Part shown: piece after piece, positions 60,206 to 64,000 of the stretch | Position numbering within the stretch: position 1 is the first letter of the stretch | How the letters are laid out: each line of letters begins with the position of its first letter | Origin: Paraburkholderia phenoliruptrix | GTDB lineage: Bacteria; Pseudomonadota; Gammaproteobacteria; Burkholderiales; Burkholderiaceae | Direction: 5' to 3' | Length of the DNA stretch: 64,000 nucleotides | NCBI RefSeq assembly: GCF_902859825.1 | Contig: NZ_CADIKB010000017.1 | Span: 1 to 64,000, forward strand | The notes under the pieces: generated by a model | The model's database searches: none | Seen by the model: only the letters and a program-made list of their open reading frames with translations | Told to the model about the DNA's origin: nothing | Made by a program: the position numbers and the translations under genes

Positions 60206-61090
60206 ATGGACATCTTTGGCATTCCGCTTCCCGCGATGCTGAGCCAGCTGCTGCTCGGACTCGTGAACGGCTCGTTCTACGCAATTCTGAGTCTGGGACT
60301 TGCGGTGATCTTCGGCTTGCTGAACGTGATCAATTTCGCGCACGGCGCGTTGTTCATGCTCGGCGCGATGCTCGCGTGGATGGGCTTCTCTTACTTCGGC
60401 GTGCCGTACTGGCCGATGCTCATCATCGCGCCGCTCGTCGTCGGTCTGTTCGGGGTCCTGATTGAACGCTCGATGCTGCGCTGGCTGTACAAGCTCGATC
60501 ATCTGTACGGACTGCTGCTCACGTTCGGGCTCACGCTCGTCGTCGAGGGCGTATTCCGCTCGATCTACGGCTCGTCCGGACAGCCGTACGACGTGCCGTC
60601 GGCACTGTCGGGCGCGACCAACCTTGGCTTCATGTTCCTGCCGAACTATCGAGCGTGGGTCGTGGTGGCCTCGCTGATTGTGTGCTTCGCGACGTGGTTC
60701 GTCATCGAAAAAACGCGGCTCGGCGCCTATCTGCGCGCCGGCACGGAGAACCCGAAACTCGTCGAGGCTTTCGGCATCAACGTGCCGCTGATGATCACGC
60801 TCACCTACGGTTTCGGCGTCGCACTCGCTGCGTTCGCCGGCGTACTCGCCGCACCCGTGATCCAGGTCTCGCCGCTGATGGGCCAGCCGATGATCATCAC
60901 CGTATTCGCGGTGGTCGTGATCGGCGGGATGGGGTCGATCATGGGCTCGATTCTGACCGGCCTGATGCTGGGCGTGATCGAAGGACTGACTCGCGTGTTC
61001 TATCCGGAAGCGTCGGCGACCGTCGTGTTCGTCATCATGGCGCTCGTGCTGCTGGTGCGCCCGGCGGGTCTCTTCGGCAAGGAAAAATGA
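60206..61090 (+). CDS. Branched-chain amino acid-type ABC transporter permease (LivH-like)
   Basis: A 294-residue permease with about eight membrane segments. The LivH signature GLVNGSFYAILSLGLAVIFG, the NFAHGALFMLGAML loop and VVVIGGMGSIMGSILTG are present. GAAGG lies 6 nt before the ATG at 60206, which is chosen over a GTG at 60194. The 170-nt gap after the binding-protein gene has no hairpin with T-run. Its stop overlaps the next permease start (ATGA). Confidence 0.93.
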   Translation: MDIFGIPLPAMLSQLLLGLVNGSFYAILSLGLAVIFGLLNVINFAHGALFMLGAMLAWMGFSYFGVPYWPMLIIAPLVVGLFGVLIERSMLRWLYKLDHLYGLLLTFGLTLVVEGVFRSIYGSSGQPYDVPSALSGATNLGFMFLPNYRAWVVVASLIVCFATWFVIEKTRLGAYLRAGTENPKLVEAFGINVPLMITLTYGFGVALAAFAGVLAAPVIQVSPLMGQPMIITVFAVVVIGGMGSIMGSILTGLMLGVIEGLTRVFYPEASATVVFVIMALVLLVRPAGLFGKEK

Positions 61091-62061
61091 TGCAGAGAAA
61101 AGTGCTCTACGGTCTGCTGCTGCTCGCGCTCCTCGCGGTGCCCGTGCTCGGCATCTATCCGCTCTTCGTGATGAAGGTGATGTGCTTCGCGCTCTTCGCC
61201 GCCGCCTTCAACCTGTTGATCGGCTACACGGGGCTGCTGTCGTTCGGGCATGCCATGTTTCTCGCGTCGGCGGGCTATATCACCGGTTACGCGATGCAGA
61301 CGCTCGGCTTCTCGCCTGAACTGGGCGTGCTCGCAGGCACGGCCTGCGCGACGCTGCTTGGTCTTGTCGTCGGCATCTTCGCGATTCGCCGCCAGGGCAT
61401 TTACTTCGCGATGGTGACGCTCGCGCTCGCGCAAATGGTCTACTTCGTGTTCCTGCAGGCCCCCTTCACGCATGGCGAAGATGGCCTGCAAGGCGTGCCG
61501 CGCGGCAAGCTCTTCGGCCTGCTGGATTTGACGTCCGATGTGGCGCTGTACTTCGTCGTGCTGACGATCATGGTGCTCGCGTTCCTGCTGATCGTGCGGA
61601 TCGTGCATTCGCCGTTCGGGCAGGTGCTGGTGGCGATCAAGGAGAACGAGCCGCGCGCCGTGTCGCTCGGTTACGATACCGACCGCTTCAAGTTGCTCGC
61701 CTTCATCCTGTCGGCGGGGCTGGCGGGACTCGCGGGCTCGCTCAAGGTGGTGGTGCAGGGCTTCGAGACTCTGAGCGACGCCTATTGGACCATGTCAGGC
61801 CTCGTCGTGCTGATGACGCTCGTCGGCGGAATGGGCACGTTGTTCGGGCCGCTGCTCGGTGCCGCATTGATCGTGGCGCTCGAGGATCGCCTCGGCGATA
61901 TCGGAGGCGCGCTGGCTTCCACGACAGGCGTGGAATGGTTCCGCTCATTGGGCGAATCGGTCACCATTGTGACGGGCATCATCTTTATTGCATGCGTGCT
62001 CGCTTTCCGGCGCGGCATTGTCGGCGAAATCATCGCGCGCGTGCGGCCGCTACGCGCGTGA
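61087..62061 (+). CDS. Branched-chain amino acid-type ABC transporter permease (LivM-like)
   Basis: A 324-residue permease with about eight to ten membrane segments. LivM motifs: AAFNLLIGYTGLLSFGHAMF, VHSPFGQVLVAIKENEPRAVSLG, and LVGGMGTLFGPLLGAALI. ATG 61087 is fixed by the ATGA overlap with the LivH-like gene. It completes the membrane channel. No terminator directly follows; the first T-run hairpin is at 62323. Confidence 0.93.
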   Translation: MMQRKVLYGLLLLALLAVPVLGIYPLFVMKVMCFALFAAAFNLLIGYTGLLSFGHAMFLASAGYITGYAMQTLGFSPELGVLAGTACATLLGLVVGIFAIRRQGIYFAMVTLALAQMVYFVFLQAPFTHGEDGLQGVPRGKLFGLLDLTSDVALYFVVLTIMVLAFLLIVRIVHSPFGQVLVAIKENEPRAVSLGYDTDRFKLLAFILSAGLAGLAGSLKVVVQGFETLSDAYWTMSGLVVLMTLVGGMGTLFGPLLGAALIVALEDRLGDIGGALASTTGVEWFRSLGESVTIVTGIIFIACVLAFRRGIVGEIIARVRPLRA

Positions 62062-62221
62062 GCACAGGCGAACTGAAATGCTTCGGCGTCCGATCCAATT
62101 CTCGCTGCTGTGCAGTATAGGCACCGAGGCGCGCTTAGGCCCTTATTTGTGTGCCCTGAGGCAACGCCGGCTCTATGCGCCCCAATTCAGTGCCGCAGTG
62201 CACCACTAGGGTAATTGCTAG

Positions 62222-62360
62222 TTGTGGCATGCCGCGTGCTCATTTAATCTTCATGCAGTTCTGATGCACCACGAATTTGCAGGTGGAGAACGAGGAGACA
62301 TGAGGCACTAAGTGCCCACACGAAAGCGCTGTTGGATTAATATCCAACAGCGCTTTTTAT
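62222..62360 (+). ncRNA. Candidate short RNA or leader between livM-like and second binding protein
   Basis: A promoter-like pair TTGTGG (62222-62227), 17 nt, TAATCT (62245-62250) is followed about 75 nt later by a strong terminator, giving a possible transcript of about 100 nt. Inside it, GAGGAGAC precedes ATGAGGCACTAA, a three-codon open frame, and GGCACTAAGTGCC is a small hairpin. It could be an independent sRNA, or simply the 3' end of the transporter transcript. Nothing matches an RNA family I know. Confidence 0.3.
62323..62360 (+). terminator. Strong rho-independent terminator
   Basis: AGCGCTGTTGGATA pairs almost perfectly with TATCCAACAGCGCT and is followed by TTTTTATTTG. It lies 263 nt after the LivM-like gene and 212 nt before the next gene, separating the second binding protein from the transporter operon. 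Confidence 0.9.
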
Positions 62361-62572
62361 TTGTCGATTTTCGATTGACGTCATTCAATCTTTTGCTAAC
62401 GCGGGGACGGTTTTTATGTCGCCGGTAATTAGCCTTTTCCCGCGTCGCACCCCTTCAAAACGCTTGCGGCGTGCGGCTTCCGTCCGCTACACTCCTTATT
62501 CACCGACCGCTGGGTCGGGATTTAATTCACGAATTTAATCCGAATTGTTTTAACGGGGCGTAGAGGAGTGGG

Positions 62573-63739
62573 ATGAAGTCGGCATTGCGTTGGATCAGCG
62601 CGGCATTAGTCGCCGCCGGAGTTTCGGCTGCATGGAGCACGCATGCATTCGCGGATGTGAAAATCGGCGTCACTGTCTCGGCAACCGGTCCGGCCGCATC
62701 GCTCGGCATTCCGGAAAAGAACACCATCGCGCTGTTGCCGAAAGAAGTGGCCGGCCAGAAGGTCGATTACATCGTGCTTGACGACGCCACCGACTCCACC
62801 CAGGCCGTCAAGAACGCCCGCAAGCTCACGAGCGAGGACCGCGTCGACGCGCTGATCGGGTCGACCGTCGTGCCGAATTCTCTTGCCATGATGGACGTCG
62901 CCGTGGAAAACACCACGCCGGTCATCTCGCTTGCCGCAGCTGCCAGCATCGTCGAGCCCATGGACGCCAAACGCGCGTGGGTCTTCAAGACGCCGCAGAA
63001 CGACATTCTCATGGCCACGGCCATCGCGCAGCACATGTCCAATCACGGCGTGAAGACGGTCGCGTTCATCGGCTTCTCGGACGGCTATGGCGAAAGCTGG
63101 TTCAAGGAATTCAGCAAGGCCGCCGACCTCGCGAAGATCAAGGTCGTGGCAAACGAGCGTTTTGCGCGTAACGACGCGTCGGTCACCGGGCAGGTGCTGA
63201 AGATCATGTCGCAGAATCCGGATGCGGTGTTGGTCGCCGGCGCAGGCACGCCCGCCGCGTTGCCGCAGAAAACGCTGAAGGAGCGCGGCTACAAGGGCAA
63301 GTACTATCAGACGCACGGCGTCGCGAATAACGACTTCCTGCGCGTGTGCGGCAAGGACTGCGAGGGCACGTATCTGCCGGCGGGTCCGTTGCTCGTCGCC
63401 GAGCAGTTGCCCGATTCCAATCCGGTGAAGAAGAGCGCGCTCGCCTACAAGCGTGCCTACGAAGCCGCGTATGGCGCAGGTTCGGTGTCGACTTTCGGCG
63501 GCCACGCATGGGACGCGGGCCTGCTGCTGCAACGCGCGATTCCTGTCGCGCTGAAGAAGGGGCAGCCCGGCACACCGGCATTCCGCGAGGCGCTGCGCGC
63601 GGCGCTCGAAGCCACGAAAGACCTGCCCGCGTCGCACGGCATCTTCAACATGAGCGCGAACGACCACGCCGGTCTCGACCAGCGGGCGCGCGTGATGGTG
63701 CAGATTGTCGGCGGCAAGTGGAAGTTGTCCGGCGACTGA
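62573..63739 (+). CDS. Orphan ABC transporter binding protein (LivK-like)
   Basis: A 388-residue type I periplasmic binding protein with a signal peptide (about residues 1-27, ending HAFAD). The mature start VKIGVTVSATGPAASLGIPE matches branched-chain or aromatic acid receptors; later blocks are FIGFSDGYGESW and QTHGVANNDF. A Cys pair RVCGKDCEG could form a disulfide. GTAGAGGAGTGG precedes the ATG. It is separately terminated at both ends and may share the LivGFHM-type channel upstream with a different ligand. Ligand unknown. Confidence 0.9.
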   Translation: MKSALRWISAALVAAGVSAAWSTHAFADVKIGVTVSATGPAASLGIPEKNTIALLPKEVAGQKVDYIVLDDATDSTQAVKNARKLTSEDRVDALIGSTVVPNSLAMMDVAVENTTPVISLAAAASIVEPMDAKRAWVFKTPQNDILMATAIAQHMSNHGVKTVAFIGFSDGYGESWFKEFSKAADLAKIKVVANERFARNDASVTGQVLKIMSQNPDAVLVAGAGTPAALPQKTLKERGYKGKYYQTHGVANNDFLRVCGKDCEGTYLPAGPLLVAEQLPDSNPVKKSALAYKRAYEAAYGAGSVSTFGGHAWDAGLLLQRAIPVALKKGQPGTPAFREALRAALEATKDLPASHGIFNMSANDHAGLDQRARVMVQIVGGKWKLSGD

Positions 63740-63769
63740 GCGAAGGCGAAGCGATAGGTGACCCAATAC

Positions 63770-63802
63770 AAAAAGACGCGTGCAGTTGACGCGTCTTTTT
63801 TA
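63770..63802 (+). terminator. Rho-independent terminator
   Basis: AAAAAGACGCGT pairs with ACGCGTCTTTTT across GCAGTTG, followed by TTATTG. It lies 31 nt after the second binding-protein gene and, having A- and T-runs on either side, could work in both directions. Confidence 0.9.
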
Positions 63803-63899
63803 TTGCGCGCGCCGTGGGAAAGCGGGGTTGTACGGCTTCAGGAGAAACCCGCATTTGGGTTGCAGTCTATTGACCGTCGGCGCGGCACGACGTAATACT

Positions 63900-63913
63900 A
63901 CTAACATGTTAGT
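63900..63913. promoter_or_regulatory. Perfect 14-bp palindrome, operator-like
   Basis: ACTAACATGTTAGT is a perfect dyad in an AT-rich patch (63893-63920) within GC-rich DNA, with no T-run for termination. This size and base make-up is typical of TetR, GntR or MarR operators. The controlled gene would lie beyond the window end. The rest of 63803-64000 shows no gene. Confidence 0.45.
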
Positions 63914-64000
63914 GTTTTGCTCACGCCAGTCCAGGAAGGCATCGCAGGAATTGCAGCAGTAGGGAGCAACGTACAAGCGGCGAAGGCACGCGCGTCGAGC

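Noticed and set aside
1..64000. tRNA, rRNA, CRISPR array, prophage or insertion sequence
   Set aside because: I looked for tRNA-like conserved loops, regular direct repeats with spacers, and integrase or transposase motifs on both strands and saw none.

Overview
The window is high-GC (most third codon positions are G or C) and its gene content matches chromosome 1 of a Burkholderia/Paraburkholderia-type beta-proteobacterium. The main indicators are a type II secretion locus in the Burkholderia arrangement (gspD-E-F and gspG-N running one way, a lone gspC between them running the other), L-arabonate dehydratase with an AraFGH-type importer, a DUF3717 protein, bifunctional MnmC, and many LysR, Lrp and MarR regulators. 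I see no phage, insertion sequence, tRNA, rRNA or CRISPR array.

Layout. 0-4 kb: a truncated homodimeric pyruvate dehydrogenase E1-like gene divergent from an Lrp regulator, then a HIT protein and two small proteins. 4-12.4 kb: a five-gene minus-strand operon for L-arabinose uptake and oxidative catabolism (aldehyde dehydrogenase-like, araF, araG, araH, L-arabonate dehydratase) with a divergent LysR gene. The dehydrogenase-like protein has lost its catalytic Cys and its oxyanion-hole Asn. 12.4-18.9 kb: YaeQ, a VOC protein, the overlapping DNA-alkylation repair pair ada-alkA, gshA and a lipoprotein. 18.8-23.5 kb: an EmrB-like pump, its probable MarR repressor, a small membrane protein and a NodT-type outer-membrane factor, with no membrane-fusion subunit. 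23.5-35.5 kb: the type II secretion cluster gspC-N. 36-40.9 kb: a small lytic transglycosylase, a COG0523 metallochaperone-type GTPase, HU and mnmC.

40.9-44.7 kb is the most unusual part. Two intergenic regions about 3.2 kb apart carry DnaA boxes and a near-identical 42-nt composite element in inverted orientation: a DnaA-type box, 12 nt, GCTTGTTAACT, then TAC triplets. They flank a cation/proton antiporter and a YbdK-type carboxylate-amine ligase. The design resembles a bipartite chromosomal origin with basal-unwinding elements. Strand bias fits modestly: 22 of 37 genes to the left are on the minus strand, and 16 of 20 to the right are on the plus strand. The dnaA gene is not in the window.

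44.7-52.3 kb holds housekeeping and regulatory genes: a MarR protein with a Cys-rich tail, a class I amidotransferase, an old-yellow-enzyme homologue, a SET-domain protein with a histone-like Lys/Ala tail, a TctE/TctD-like two-component pair, DUF3717, Lrp and a CYTH protein. 52.5-63.8 kb looks like a 3-hydroxypropionate catabolic locus (hpdR-like LysR divergent from mmsA and an hpdH-like GMC dehydrogenase). It is followed by a complete branched-chain-amino-acid-type ABC importer, one of whose ATPases has Arg for the Walker A Lys, then a possible short RNA and a second, separately terminated binding protein.

All functions are read from sequence motifs and remembered family features. No database search was run.
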